This document shows positions 23,860 to 31,976 of a stretch of 64,000 bases of DNA, in pieces. Position 1 is the first letter of the stretch. Every line of letters starts with the position of its first letter. A model generated the notes under the pieces. The model was not told where the DNA came from and made no database searches. It worked only from the letters and a program-made list of their open reading frames with translations. Origin of the DNA: Breoghania sp037026715 (lineage in GTDB: Bacteria; Pseudomonadota; Alphaproteobacteria; Rhizobiales; Stappiaceae); the NCBI RefSeq assembly GCF_037026715.1, contig NZ_JBANCG010000003.1, forward strand, positions 372,001 to 436,000, read 5' to 3'. Both the position numbers and the translations under genes were made by a program.

Positions 23860-24536
23860 CAGTGCCCGGTAACGCTTGCGGCGGGCTCGGCGATGTAGCC
23901 GAAGCCGCGCCGGGTGCGGATATGGTCGGGCCCGATCTTGCGGCGCAGCCGGCCGATCATCACCGCGATGGTGTTCTCGTCGCAGTCGGCGTCGGGACCG
24001 TAGAGATGTTCGATCAGTTCCGAGGCGGTGACGACGCGGTCCTGGTGGAGCATGAAATAGCTCAGGAGCCGGTATTCCTGCGGCGGCAGGTGCAGGGCGC
24101 GGCCGTTGAGCGTGATCTGCTTGTGCTTGGGATCGAGCACGAGATCGCCGAGCCGGATGGTGGCGGTGGCGTGGCCGGCGGCGCGGCGGATGATGGCGCG
24201 AAGCCGGGCCAGCAGTTCCTCCATCTGGAAGGGCTTGGCGAGATAGTCGTCGGCGCCGGCCTCGATGCCCTCCACGCGCTCCATCCAGGCGCCGCGGGCG
24301 GTGAGCACCAGAATGGGGAAGCTGCGCCCGTTGGCCCGCCAGCGCTTCAGGATCGTGAGCCCGTCGAGCCCGGGCAGGCCGAGGTCAAGCACCACGCCGG
24401 CATAGTCCTCCGTATCCCCAAGGAACCAGGCCTCGTTGCCGTCGGCCACATGCTCGACGGTAAAGCCCGCTTCATTGAGGATCTCCCCGATCTCCTTTGC
24501 AATGCGGCGGTCGTCTTCCACCAGCAGGATGCGCAT
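23859..24536 (-). CDS. OmpR-family response regulator
   Basis: A 225-residue protein: a receiver domain (MRILLVEDD, phosphorylated Asp51 in VVLDLGLPGLDG, switch Lys in YLAKPF) followed by a winged-helix DNA-binding domain from about 125 (LTLNGRALHLPPQEY-type region to RTRRGFGYIAE). It is cognate to the kinase, whose ATG overlaps this stop. The start ATG lies 2 bases after the stop of the PepSY gene, so the three genes are coupled. A likely target is the divergent promoter region at 24938-25109, where three 17-bp direct repeats occur. It belongs to the PhoP/QseB type; the specific regulon is unknown. Confidence 0.94.
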   Translation of the reverse strand: MRILLVEDDRRIAKEIGEILNEAGFTVEHVADGNEAWFLGDTEDYAGVVLDLGLPGLDGLTILKRWRANGRSFPILVLTARGAWMERVEGIEAGADDYLAKPFQMEELLARLRAIIRRAAGHATATIRLGDLVLDPKHKQITLNGRALHLPPQEYRLLSYFMLHQDRVVTASELIEHLYGPDADCDENTIAVMIGRLRRKIGPDHIRTRRGFGYIAEPAASVTGH

Positions 24537-24538
24537 CG

Positions 24539-24937
24539 TCAGTCCACCTCCAGAATGCGCCCGTTCGACGGGTCGATATGGTATTCGCGCACGCGGCCGT
24601 TCTCGCTCATGATCTTGATCTCGTAGACCGGCTGGCCGTCCTCCATTTCCAGCTCCACCTTGATGACCTGACCCGCGTTTTCCAGCCCGCTCAGCCGGAT
24701 CACGTCGACGAGCGGCAGGATCTTGCCGCTTTCGCGCAACTCGATGGCGCGGTCCTGGGAGGTGATGATGTGGTCGTCGCGGGGGCGGCCGGACTTTTCC
24801 CCGTGGTCGGAGTCTGCCCATGCGGCCGCCATCGAGAGGCCGGCGAATGCGGCAAGCGCCAGCCCGGCCGCAATGCGGCGACGGGGTCCGTTGCCCGGCG
24901 GCAGGGGGAACTGGAAATGTTTCGCGCGTGTCTGCAT
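24539..24937 (-). CDS. PepSY-domain exported protein
   Basis: A 132-residue protein with a hydrophobic N-terminal signal segment (RIAAGLALAAFAGLSMAAAWA), cleaved probably after WADS or nearby. The mature part has one PepSY domain: ITSQDRAIELRESGKILPL, then VIKVELEMEDGQPVYEIKIM and EYHIDPSNGRILEVD. PepSY domains often regulate peptidases or kinases in the periplasm. It is the first gene of the operon with the response regulator and kinase, which suggests an accessory role in sensing. I chose the ATG of MQTRAKHF over an earlier in-frame Met because the latter adds residues unlike a signal peptide. Confidence 0.87.
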   Translation of the reverse strand: MQTRAKHFQFPLPPGNGPRRRIAAGLALAAFAGLSMAAAWADSDHGEKSGRPRDDHIITSQDRAIELRESGKILPLVDVIRLSGLENAGQVIKVELEMEDGQPVYEIKIMSENGRVREYHIDPSNGRILEVD

Positions 24938-25039
24938 GAAGGTGTTGTCGCTCCTTGCGCATGACAAATGGCTGACAATGCGCGTCAGGTGGCCGTCACG
25001 CAGCTTCCTCTAGGGTCGCCGCAGTTCGGATCCGGACCC

Positions 25040-25090
25040 CCGGACCGATTGCGGAGCCGGACCGATTGTGAAACCGGCACGATTGTGAAA
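25040..25090. repeat. Three tandem 17-bp direct repeats in a divergent promoter
   Basis: CCGGACCGATTGCGGAG, CCGGACCGATTGTGAAA and CCGGCACGATTGTGAAA lie head to tail, 20 bases before the start of the second PepSY gene and about 100 bases from the first on the other strand. The placement suggests a regulator-binding array. Confidence 0.6.
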
Positions 25091-25109
25091 CCCAATTGGG
25101 AGAAAGACC

Positions 25110-25409
25110 ATGCGTAAGTTCTCGATGTTTGCATGTGCGGCGCTCGTTGCGGCGGGTGCCGGGGCTCTGGCGGTCGGCAGTGCGCAGGCTTCCGACAGCG
25201 AGGGCGGCTGCGGCAATGCGCCGAAGTCGCAGTGGATGGGCGAGGACGCGGCCAAGGCCAAGGGCGTCGAACTCGGCTACGAGGTGCGCCGCGTGAAGGT
25301 GGAGAAGGGCTGCTACGAGCTCTACGCCAAGGACAAGGACGGCAAGCGCGCCGAACTGCTGATGAACCCGGTCACCGGCAAGATCGTCGGCACCGACGGC
25401 GACGACTGA
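25110..25409 (+). CDS. PepSY-domain exported protein (cytochrome b561 partner)
   Basis: A 99-residue exported protein. The signal peptide (MRKFSMFACAALVAAGAGALAV, ending near AQA) is followed by a single PepSY domain: DAAKAKGVELGYEVRRVKVEKGCYELYAKDKDG is the core region (read in shorter pieces: GYEVRRVKVEKG, CYELYAKDKDG), ending MNPVTGKIVG. The two cysteines in GGCGNAP and GCYELY could form a disulfide. The stop overlaps the ATG of the cytochrome b561 gene by one base (TGATG), so the two are translationally coupled. PepSY plus cytochrome b561 is a recurrent pair; a role in electron transfer at the membrane is inferred. Confidence 0.87.
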   Translation: MRKFSMFACAALVAAGAGALAVGSAQASDSEGGCGNAPKSQWMGEDAAKAKGVELGYEVRRVKVEKGCYELYAKDKDGKRAELLMNPVTGKIVGTDGDD

Positions 25410-25969
25410 TGGACAGCGTCTCCGAGACGACCCGTTCCGGCCGCCTGGAGCGGCCGGACGAGGTCCGGGTGTGGGATCCGCTGGTGCGGATCTTCCACTG
25501 GAGCCTCGTGGCCGCCTTCACCTTCGCGTATCTCACCGGCGACGAGTGGCAGAGCGCGCACGAGACGGCGGGCTACGTGATCGTCGGTCTGGTCGCCTTC
25601 CGCCTGCTTTGGGGGCTCGTCGGCCCGCATCACGCGCGTTTTGCCAGTTTCGTGCGCGGGCCCGCCGCCGTCATCGGGTTCCTGCGCGACAGCGTGCGGA
25701 TGAGGGCGCCGCGCCATATCGGTCACAACCCGGCCGGCGGGGCGATGGTGATCGCGCTGCTCGTCATGCTGGCGGTCATCACCGGCACCGGCATCATGAT
25801 GACCACTGACCGCTTCTGGGGCGTGGAATGGGTGGAGGATGTGCACGAGATCGCCGCCAACCTGACGCTCGGGCTCATCGCTCTCCATGTGGCGGGCGTC
25901 GTTCTGGCGAGCTTCGAGCACGGCGAGAACCTGGTGCGCGCGATGGTCACCGGGCGCAAGCGGCGGTAG
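25409..25969 (+). CDS. Cytochrome b561-type membrane protein
   Basis: A 186-residue protein with four transmembrane helices: IFHWSLVAAFTFAYL, HETAGYVIVGLVAFRLLWGL, GGAMVIALLVMLAVITGTGI and NLTLGLIALHVAGVV. The histidines in FHWSL, HETAG, VHEIA and LHVAGV are in the positions that bind two b hemes in the family. It moves electrons across or within the membrane, typically from a quinol or a soluble donor. It is coupled to the exported PepSY gene upstream. The divergent operon with a PepSY protein and a two-component system suggests a redox module under that system's control. Confidence 0.93.
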   Translation: MDSVSETTRSGRLERPDEVRVWDPLVRIFHWSLVAAFTFAYLTGDEWQSAHETAGYVIVGLVAFRLLWGLVGPHHARFASFVRGPAAVIGFLRDSVRMRAPRHIGHNPAGGAMVIALLVMLAVITGTGIMMTTDRFWGVEWVEDVHEIAANLTLGLIALHVAGVVLASFEHGENLVRAMVTGRKRR

Positions 25970-26022
25970 GGGCCCGCGACAGGGGAAGGGCTCCTGTCTT
26001 TTCCTGTCGCATCGCCCTCCGC

Positions 26023-26188
26023 TGTCCTTCCCGCGAAGGCGGGAATCCAGCATTCCAGAGGCCCTTCGGTGGGGACAAATGCCGGATCCTGTGGTTGCTG
26101 GATCCCCGCCTTCGCGGGGATGACAAGGAAGGGGCCGGTGCTCTCCTCCGTCATTGCCCGGCGTAGCCCGGGCAATGACGGAGGAGAG
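26023..26188. repeat. Family A element followed by a perfect family B hairpin
   Basis: Family A at 26023-26125 (CCTTCCCGCGAAGGCGGGAA to CCCGCCTTCGCGGGGATGAC). Family B at 26141-26188 is a perfect 21-bp inverted repeat (arms 26141-26161 and 26168-26188, loop CGTAGC). No gene is visible in 25970-26463; the last 60 bases lead to pobA. Confidence 0.8.
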
Positions 26189-26463
26189 GCATGGGGTGAG
26201 AAAAGAGAGAGGGCGGTTGCCATCCGTCCGCCCCAATCTTCCCGGCCTTCCCATCCTGATCGTTCTTCCCCGACACCCTCCCTCTCCGCCGCTCACCTTC
26301 CCCTCCGGCAAATGTTCAAGCCTTTCCGGTTTTCCTTCATCGTCGCGCGGCGATCTGCTGCCTAGTTTCTCCCGCAACTGCCGGTCTTGACTGGCAATGG
26401 AGGAGGAACCGGCCCGGTGGGCGCTTTTTTGCGCTGCGGCGGGCCGACATGGGAGGAAACTTC

Positions 26464-27633
26464 ATGCGTACCCAGGTCGCCATCATCGGCGCGGGCCCGT
26501 CCGGCCTGCTGTTGTCGCAGATCCTGCACAATGCGGGCATCGACAGCGTCATTCTCGAGCGCAAGTCGCTCGACTACGTTCTGGGCCGCATTCGCGCCGG
26601 CGTTCTGGAGCAGGGGCTCGTCGACATGCTGGATGCGGCCGGCGTCGGCGCGCGCATGCACCGCGAAGGGCTCGTCCACGACGGCACCGAACTGTGCTTC
26701 AACGGCACGCGCCACCGCATCGACTTCAAGGAGCTGACCGGCAAGACCGTGATGGTCTACGGCCAGACGGAGGTGACCCGCGATCTGGTCGATGCGCGCC
26801 GCGCGGCGGACGCCAAGCTCGTCTACGAGGCCGAGGACGTCGAACTGCACGATTTCGACGGCGACAGCCCGTGGGTCACCTATCGCAAGGACGGGGTGGA
26901 ACACCGCATCGACTGCGATTTCATCGCCGGCTGCGACGGCTATCACGGGGTGTCCAGGGCGAGTGCGCCACAGAGCGTGCTGAAGACCTTCGAGCGCGTC
27001 TATCCGTTCGGCTGGCTGGGCATCCTGTCGGAGACGCCGCCGGTCTCCGAGGAACTCATCTATGCCCGCCACGAACGCGGCTTCGCGCTGTGTTCCATGC
27101 GCTCGCACGTGCTGTCGCGCTACTACGTGCAGGTGCCGCTCGACGACAAGGTGGAGGCGTGGTCGGACGAGCGCTTCTGGGACGAGCTGCGCCGCCGCAT
27201 CGACCAGAAGGCCGCCGACACCATCGTGATGGGGCCGTCGATCGAGAAGACCATCGCGCCCTTGCGCAGCTTCGTCGCCGAGCCGATGAAGTTCGGGCGG
27301 ATGTTCCTGGTGGGCGACGCCGCCCACATCGTGCCGCCGACGGGGGCCAAGGGGCTGAACCTCGCGGCCTCCGACGTGCATTACCTGTCCGAGGCGCTGA
27401 TCGCGCATTACGGCAGCGGCGAGGGTGAACTGATCGAGCGCTATTCGGAAAATGCGCTCAGGCGGATCTGGAAGGCGGAGCGGTTTTCCTGGTGGATGAC
27501 CAACCTGATGCACACCTTCCCCGACGCTTCCGGCTTCGATGGCAGGATGCAGGTTGCCGAACTCGACTATGTCACCTCGTCGAAGACGGGGGCTGCGGCA
27601 CTGGCGGAGAACTACGTCGGCCTGCCGTACTAG
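26464..27633 (+). CDS. pobA: 4-hydroxybenzoate 3-monooxygenase
   Basis: A 389-residue FAD monooxygenase that turns 4-hydroxybenzoate into protocatechuate with NAD(P)H and O2. The N-terminal Rossmann motif is IIGAGPSGLLLSQIL. The DG motif region is FIAGCDGYHGVSRAS and the second FAD motif is GDAAHIVPPTGAKGLNLA. RAGVLEQGLVDMLD is a PobA signature near the N-terminus. The length matches the family (about 390). Protocatechuate genes and a PobR regulator are not adjacent in this window. The ATG gives MRTQVAIIGAG; an upstream in-frame Met is less likely. Confidence 0.96.
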   Translation: MRTQVAIIGAGPSGLLLSQILHNAGIDSVILERKSLDYVLGRIRAGVLEQGLVDMLDAAGVGARMHREGLVHDGTELCFNGTRHRIDFKELTGKTVMVYGQTEVTRDLVDARRAADAKLVYEAEDVELHDFDGDSPWVTYRKDGVEHRIDCDFIAGCDGYHGVSRASAPQSVLKTFERVYPFGWLGILSETPPVSEELIYARHERGFALCSMRSHVLSRYYVQVPLDDKVEAWSDERFWDELRRRIDQKAADTIVMGPSIEKTIAPLRSFVAEPMKFGRMFLVGDAAHIVPPTGAKGLNLAASDVHYLSEALIAHYGSGEGELIERYSENALRRIWKAERFSWWMTNLMHTFPDASGFDGRMQVAELDYVTSSKTGAAALAENYVGLPY

Positions 27634-27635
27634 AG

Positions 27636-27746
27636 CGCTTGTCGTTCAGACGGAATCGTCTGAACGAGAAGAAACCGCTCCAGATCAATACCTTGAGCAT
27701 ATTCTTAATCGATCAGATTGCCTCGATCCGATCGGAATATGCTCTG
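27636..27746. repeat. Structured intergenic element with two perfect inverted repeats
   Basis: IR1 is CGTTCAGACG, GAAT, CGTCTGAACG (27643-27666). IR2 is GAGCATATTC (27695-27704) with GAATATGCTC (27735-27744), enclosing GATC-rich sequence. It follows the pobA stop within 10 bases and could end transcription or be a dispersed repeat; I see no second copy here. Confidence 0.6.
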
Positions 27747-27915
27747 GGGGCGGCTCTAACCCCGTCGCGTTCACGGGCGTGCGCCCCGGCACGTTTCACG
27801 TACGTGGGCGCGCGCCTATGCCTTTGATACATAAAGTTTATCCGAAACAGAATTTCCGTAGCCGGGCCTTTCCGCGTAGGAGCGTCTTCTGGGTTTTCAA
27901 ACAGGAGATGCAGGC

Positions 27916-28674
27916 ATGGCTCGTCTGGAAGGCAAGGTCGCCGTCGTCACCGGCGCCAGCTCCGGGATCGGGGAGACGACGGCACGGGTTTTTGCGCGCG
28001 AGGGGGCGACCGTCGTGCTGGTGGCGCGTCGCGAGGCGCGGCTTGCGAAGGTGTGCGACGACATCGAGGCTGCCGGCGGGAAGGCCGACTACGTGGTCGC
28101 CGACCTCGCCGAGCGGGCCAATTGCGACCGGGTCGTGGAAACCGTCATCGCGCGCCATGGCCGCCTCGACGTTCTCGTGAACAATGCGGGCATTCCCGAC
28201 AAGCACATGCCGACGACCCGCACGACGGACGAACTGTGGGACCGGGTGATCGCGGTGGACCTCACCAGCGTGTTTCACATGAGCCGTGCGGCGCTGGAGA
28301 CCATGGAGGCGCAAGGCTCGGGCAGCATCATCAACATCTCGTCGATTGGCCAGCGTGGTCTTGCCGGGGCCGCCTATTCATCGGCGAAGGCGGGCGTCAT
28401 CGCGCTGACGCGCAATATCGCCATCCAGTTCGCAGGCAAGGGCATCCGCTGCAACGCCACGCTGCCGGGGCCGACGCCCACGGAGCTGAACACGCCGGAA
28501 GCGATCGCCACTTTCGATCCGGAAATGCCCGGCGTTACCGCGCGGCACTTCGATCTCAGCGTGCCGGAGGCGACGACGGAGGACCAGGCTGCGGCGATTT
28601 TGTTCTTCGCCTGCGACGAGTCGAAGGCGATGACCGGCCAGTGCCTGACCGTGGACAACGGCGCCACGCTTTAG
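27916..28674 (+). CDS. Short-chain dehydrogenase/reductase
   Basis: A 252-residue classical SDR. The cofactor motif TGASSGIGETTAR is at residues 12-24, and NNAG is at about 93. Ser in IINISSIGQRG and the YSSAK motif at about 155-159 form the active site. The C-terminus MTGQCLTVDNGATL is typical of FabG-like enzymes. VVLVARREARL after the second strand suggests NADP preference. It is monocistronic after the structured element; the substrate cannot be assigned. The segment NATLPGPTPTELNTPEA replaces the more usual NAICPG motif, so it is not FabG itself. Confidence 0.9.
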   Translation: MARLEGKVAVVTGASSGIGETTARVFAREGATVVLVARREARLAKVCDDIEAAGGKADYVVADLAERANCDRVVETVIARHGRLDVLVNNAGIPDKHMPTTRTTDELWDRVIAVDLTSVFHMSRAALETMEAQGSGSIINISSIGQRGLAGAAYSSAKAGVIALTRNIAIQFAGKGIRCNATLPGPTPTELNTPEAIATFDPEMPGVTARHFDLSVPEATTEDQAAAILFFACDESKAMTGQCLTVDNGATL

Positions 28675-28779
28675 GCGTCTCGTAGGAAGGCCCGCAAGGG
28701 AAAAGCCGTTCGCGCGGCATGATATCGTGCCGGCAGGGAGCACCTCCCGCGTGACCTTCCGCCGGCCGTTGCCCGGTCT

Positions 28780-29967
28780 TCAGGAAGCGCTGGCGCGTTC
28801 GCGGGCGGGGGTCTTGTCGGCCAGCGCCTGTGCGCGCAGGGTGCGGATGCGATCGGCGAGGCTTGCCGGGGCGTCCGCGCCGGCTCCGTTCGCTGCCCTG
28901 TTTTGCGCTGGCGAACCTGCCGCCTTCAGAATGCGGTCGGTTTCCGAGCCCTCGCCCTCCATCGCCGCCGTCAGGGCGACGATCTCGGCGGCGAGGTCGG
29001 TGATCTGGTCGCGCAGCAGGCGGTTCTCGCGTTCCTCGCCGGAATTGAGACGGTCGAAGCGACTGCGCAACTGGTCGTGCTCGGCAGAAAGGCGATTGAG
29101 CTCGTCGGCGAGCGCGTTGTTTTCCGCCTCCAGCGAGGCGAGCACGCCTTCCACGTTGTCGCCCGAAGTGCCGCGCAGCGCCTCAAGCTGGAGCGACAGG
29201 CGGGTGATCTCGGCCTGGGATTCCACCTTCTGGCCTTCCAGATCGAGGATCATCGCCTCCATCTTCTGAAGCGCCGCATCGGCGGAGGTGCGCGGGCGCG
29301 GAGCCTCGTGCGGACGGGCCTTCTCCAGATCCTGAAGCTGACGGCGCAGACCGTCGCATTCGCCTTCGAGCCGCAGGATCCGGCTGGCATCCGCCGTGTG
29401 GCGCGCCTTGTGGCCGGCGATTTCCTCTTCGAGCTCCGCAACCGTCATGTTGATGCCGGCCGCATGGGCGGCGGCCGCGGCATCTTCCTGGCGGGCGAGT
29501 TCGGCGGCGCGAGTCAGCTCGGCGATCTGCTTGCCGCGCTGGACGAGGTTGCGTTCGGCCTCGCGCACGCGGGCCGAAAGTCTGGCGATCTCTTCCTGCC
29601 GTGCGACGAGCTCGGCGCGCAGCGCCTCCTCGCGGGCTTCCAGCTCGCGCACGTGGCGGGCCTTCTCGTCGCGCTCCAGAACGGCGGCCTTCAGCGCCTC
29701 GCGGGCCTCGGTGACATCGAGCTCCTGACGGATCATCCGTTCCTTGAGCCCTTCGGCGCCCAGTTCCAGACGCCGGGTCTTGACCGCGTATTCGGCGCGC
29801 AGCTGATCGCGCGCGGCGCGCGCTTCCGACAGCGTCATCGGGGAGGTGGCCTCGACGGAGCGGCGCGTCAGGCGAACGGCGCGGCGCCACAACGCGGGCC
29901 CGAGAACCAGCATCACAAGCCCTGCGGTCAGGAAACCGAGGGCAAAATACATCGCCGCGTTGATCAC
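28780..29967 (-). CDS. Membrane-anchored coiled-coil protein
   Basis: A 395-residue protein with one N-terminal transmembrane helix (MYFALGFLTAGLVMLVLGPAL). A long charged heptad-rich region follows from about residue 45 to 340, rich in Glu, Arg, Leu and Ala, for example ELEAREEALRAELVARQEEIARL. The tail is disordered (SPAQNRAANGAGADAPASL). The layout suggests an inner-membrane anchor with a cytoplasmic coiled-coil, as in scaffold or division-related proteins; there is no catalytic domain. I do not recognise a named family. An AT-rich promoter-like segment lies just upstream, near 30030-30060. Confidence 0.8.
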   Translation of the reverse strand: MINAAMYFALGFLTAGLVMLVLGPALWRRAVRLTRRSVEATSPMTLSEARAARDQLRAEYAVKTRRLELGAEGLKERMIRQELDVTEAREALKAAVLERDEKARHVRELEAREEALRAELVARQEEIARLSARVREAERNLVQRGKQIAELTRAAELARQEDAAAAAHAAGINMTVAELEEEIAGHKARHTADASRILRLEGECDGLRRQLQDLEKARPHEAPRPRTSADAALQKMEAMILDLEGQKVESQAEITRLSLQLEALRGTSGDNVEGVLASLEAENNALADELNRLSAEHDQLRSRFDRLNSGEERENRLLRDQITDLAAEIVALTAAMEGEGSETDRILKAAGSPAQNRAANGAGADAPASLADRIRTLRAQALADKTPARERASAS

Positions 29968-30327
29968 GATCCGATCCCGTCTGCGCCGTTCCGGCCGGCC
30001 CGCCCGCGCCGCTGTTGCTGGTCCTTGACACGTATAAGAACCAAATACCGGAAGTTGTCCGACCCGCCAAGTCCCGTGCCCGGTTGCGACAAGGCCCTGT
30101 TGTGGGCCCTGTTGTGAGCCCCGTGGCGGGGGCGTCCCCGCGACAGCGATGCTTTACGACCGACTGTCAGGGCCCGCAAGGGGTTCCCTGGCAGGCTGCA
30201 ATCTTCCAGCCTGCCGATTTTTACCGCCGATGCAATCACGAGCGATTGCGGACCCGTCCGCCGGCCCCGGCAGGGCATTCCGTGCAGCGAGGCTGCCGGC
30301 GCGGTACGCAATGCCGGTCGAGGCGCG
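29968..30327. other. Gap with an orphan terminator-like hairpin
   Basis: On the + strand, GGCAGGCTG (30190-30198), an 8-base loop, CAGCCTGCC (30207-30215), then GATTTTT: a canonical rho-independent shape. No + gene ends nearby, and the flanking genes are on the - strand, so a small + transcript is possible. I see no other feature except the likely promoter of the coiled-coil gene. Confidence 0.5.
30190..30222 (+). terminator. Orphan rho-independent terminator-like hairpin
   Basis: A perfect 9-bp GC-rich stem with T-run on the + strand, not linked to any coding gene on that strand. Confidence 0.5.
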
Positions 30328-30963
30328 TCAGAAAGGGTTCCAGGTCGGCTTCTGGGTGAATTTCAGGTAGCCGACATTGATGCCGAGGCGGGCGCCGACG
30401 CCGGCGCGGATGGGCACCACGTAGATCTCGTTGTTGGACAGCACCGTCATGCCGAAGCCGCCGACGAGATAGGCCGAGCCGTTGACGCCGACATAGCGGC
30501 GGAAGATCGCGTCGACCGAGGGCAGGTTGTAGACCAGCATCATGACGCGGGCGCCGTCGCCGCCGAAATCCCAGCCGATCGAAGGGCCCTGCCAGAAGAC
30601 CTTGTGAGTACCGGCGTTGCGCGTGTAGAGCTGGCCCTCGCCGAAGCGCGCGCCGGCCACCAGCGCGCCGGAACCTTCCTCGCCGAGAATGTAGCCGTTG
30701 GGCTGGCCGTACTTGGAGACGGCGTTCTCAACGATGGACGCAAGGCCGCCGGCGGCCTTGCCGAAAAAGCGCTGGCCGGCATCGACGATCTCGTCCTGGG
30801 AATAGGACTGACTGCCCGGAGGCGCGGCGTTGTCGTAATTGCCCTGGCCCTGATAGCCCTGGGCCTGACCGGCAACCGGCGCGAGCGCGGCGACGACGAG
30901 GGTGGCCGCAAACAGTGCCGGCGCTGCAAGCCGCATCACCATTTTCCTGATCGGCAGATACAT
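30328..30963 (-). CDS. eipA: EipA-family (DUF1134) envelope protein
   Basis: A 211-residue exported protein. The N-terminus MYLPIRKMVMRLAAPALFAATLVV-type signal leads to an AQG cleavage region. The mature domain has DUF1134 features: QFFGKAAGGLASIVE-like (QRFFGKAAGGL), KYGQPNGYILGEEGSGALV, VFWQGPSIGWDFGGDGARVMML and VYNLPSVDAIFRRYVGVNGS. In Brucella the homologue EipA is a periplasmic protein needed for envelope integrity. The ATG follows GGAGATCCGTGA on the coding strand. It stands alone between a coiled-coil protein and a YHS protein. Confidence 0.9.
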   Translation of the reverse strand: MYLPIRKMVMRLAAPALFAATLVVAALAPVAGQAQGYQGQGNYDNAAPPGSQSYSQDEIVDAGQRFFGKAAGGLASIVENAVSKYGQPNGYILGEEGSGALVAGARFGEGQLYTRNAGTHKVFWQGPSIGWDFGGDGARVMMLVYNLPSVDAIFRRYVGVNGSAYLVGGFGMTVLSNNEIYVVPIRAGVGARLGINVGYLKFTQKPTWNPF

Positions 30964-31190
30964 TCACGGATCTCCTTTGTGCCCTGTTGCGCATGCCAGG
31001 CTCTTGTGACAGTGCGCGCGGGCCGGGGGACATGCCGGGGCGCCCGGATCGATGCTATATGCTACATGCGACACGAACACGAAAGCCGGCCCTGACTGGG
31101 AGGCGCCGGCGGGCGCGGTGCGAATCGGTGACAAAGTCTATTCGAAATTCGGCAACCTTTGGGCTCGCCATCCCCTCGGGGGCGATATTC

Positions 31191-31823
31191 GTGTCCCGTT
31201 CCTTCTTCCGTTTCCTTTTCGCCGCGTTGTGGCTTGCCGCCCTCACGCTCGCAGCCGAGCCATGCATGGCGCAGGATGCGGCGGAGCCGGGGGTGGCGCA
31301 GGAGGGGGCGACCGGCACGGGGAACGCGGCTGCGGAGAACGCCGCGCCCGCAGACGGGCAGGGAACATCAGAGACGCCAGATACACCGGCGGCGGGCTCC
31401 GGCTACACGATCCCGCAGCGTTACGTCCAGGTCGATGCGGCGACGGGGCTTGCCATCGGCGGATACGACCCGGTCGCCTATTTCGTCGATCACCGGCCGC
31501 GGCTGGGCCTGCCGCGCTTCGAGTTCGTCTGGTCGCAAACCATCTGGCGCTTCGTCAACGAGGGCAACCTTGCCGCCTTCAGGGAGGCGCCGGAGATCTA
31601 TGCGCCGCAATTCGGCGGGCACGATGCGCGCGCGCTCGCGGACGACCAACTGACACCGGGGGATCCGAAGGTCTGGGCGGTCTACGGCGAGCGGCTTTAC
31701 CTTTTCTATTCTCCGGCGCGGCGGTTCTCGTGGCTGGTGGCGCCGGACGCCTATATCCGCAACGCCGAGCAAAGCTGGGACAAGCGGCTGCATTTCACGA
31801 TCGCGCCGGATCTGAGCCGGTGA
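31191..31823 (+). CDS. Exported YHS-domain protein
   Basis: A 210-residue protein from the GTG of VSRSFFRFLFAALWLAALTL, a clear signal peptide ending near CMAQD. A low-complexity Ala/Gly/Pro stretch follows, then a YHS domain: YVQVDAATGLAIGGYDPVAYF, WRFVNEGNLAAFREAPEIYAPQFGG, and a C-terminal part with WSLVAPDAYIRNAEQ-like residues (WLVAPDAYIRNA). YHS domains bind metals or heme in some proteins. The start is uncertain: a GTG 22 codons earlier (VTKSIRNSA) is in frame, but the shorter form begins right at the signal peptide. Function unknown. Confidence 0.82.
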   Translation: MSRSFFRFLFAALWLAALTLAAEPCMAQDAAEPGVAQEGATGTGNAAAENAAPADGQGTSETPDTPAAGSGYTIPQRYVQVDAATGLAIGGYDPVAYFVDHRPRLGLPRFEFVWSQTIWRFVNEGNLAAFREAPEIYAPQFGGHDARALADDQLTPGDPKVWAVYGERLYLFYSPARRFSWLVAPDAYIRNAEQSWDKRLHFTIAPDLSR

Positions 31824-31976
31824 GCAGGGTTAGCGCCGCTGCCATCTGACACTGGCGGGCAAAACCGGCGGCGCGGGGAAGCGTCCCGACTTGGCACGGC
31901 GGGGGTGTCGGTGTAACCCTCGTCTGGCCTGCGTCGAATCAGGCCGATTGCCACCCATCACGGACCCGAGGTTTTC

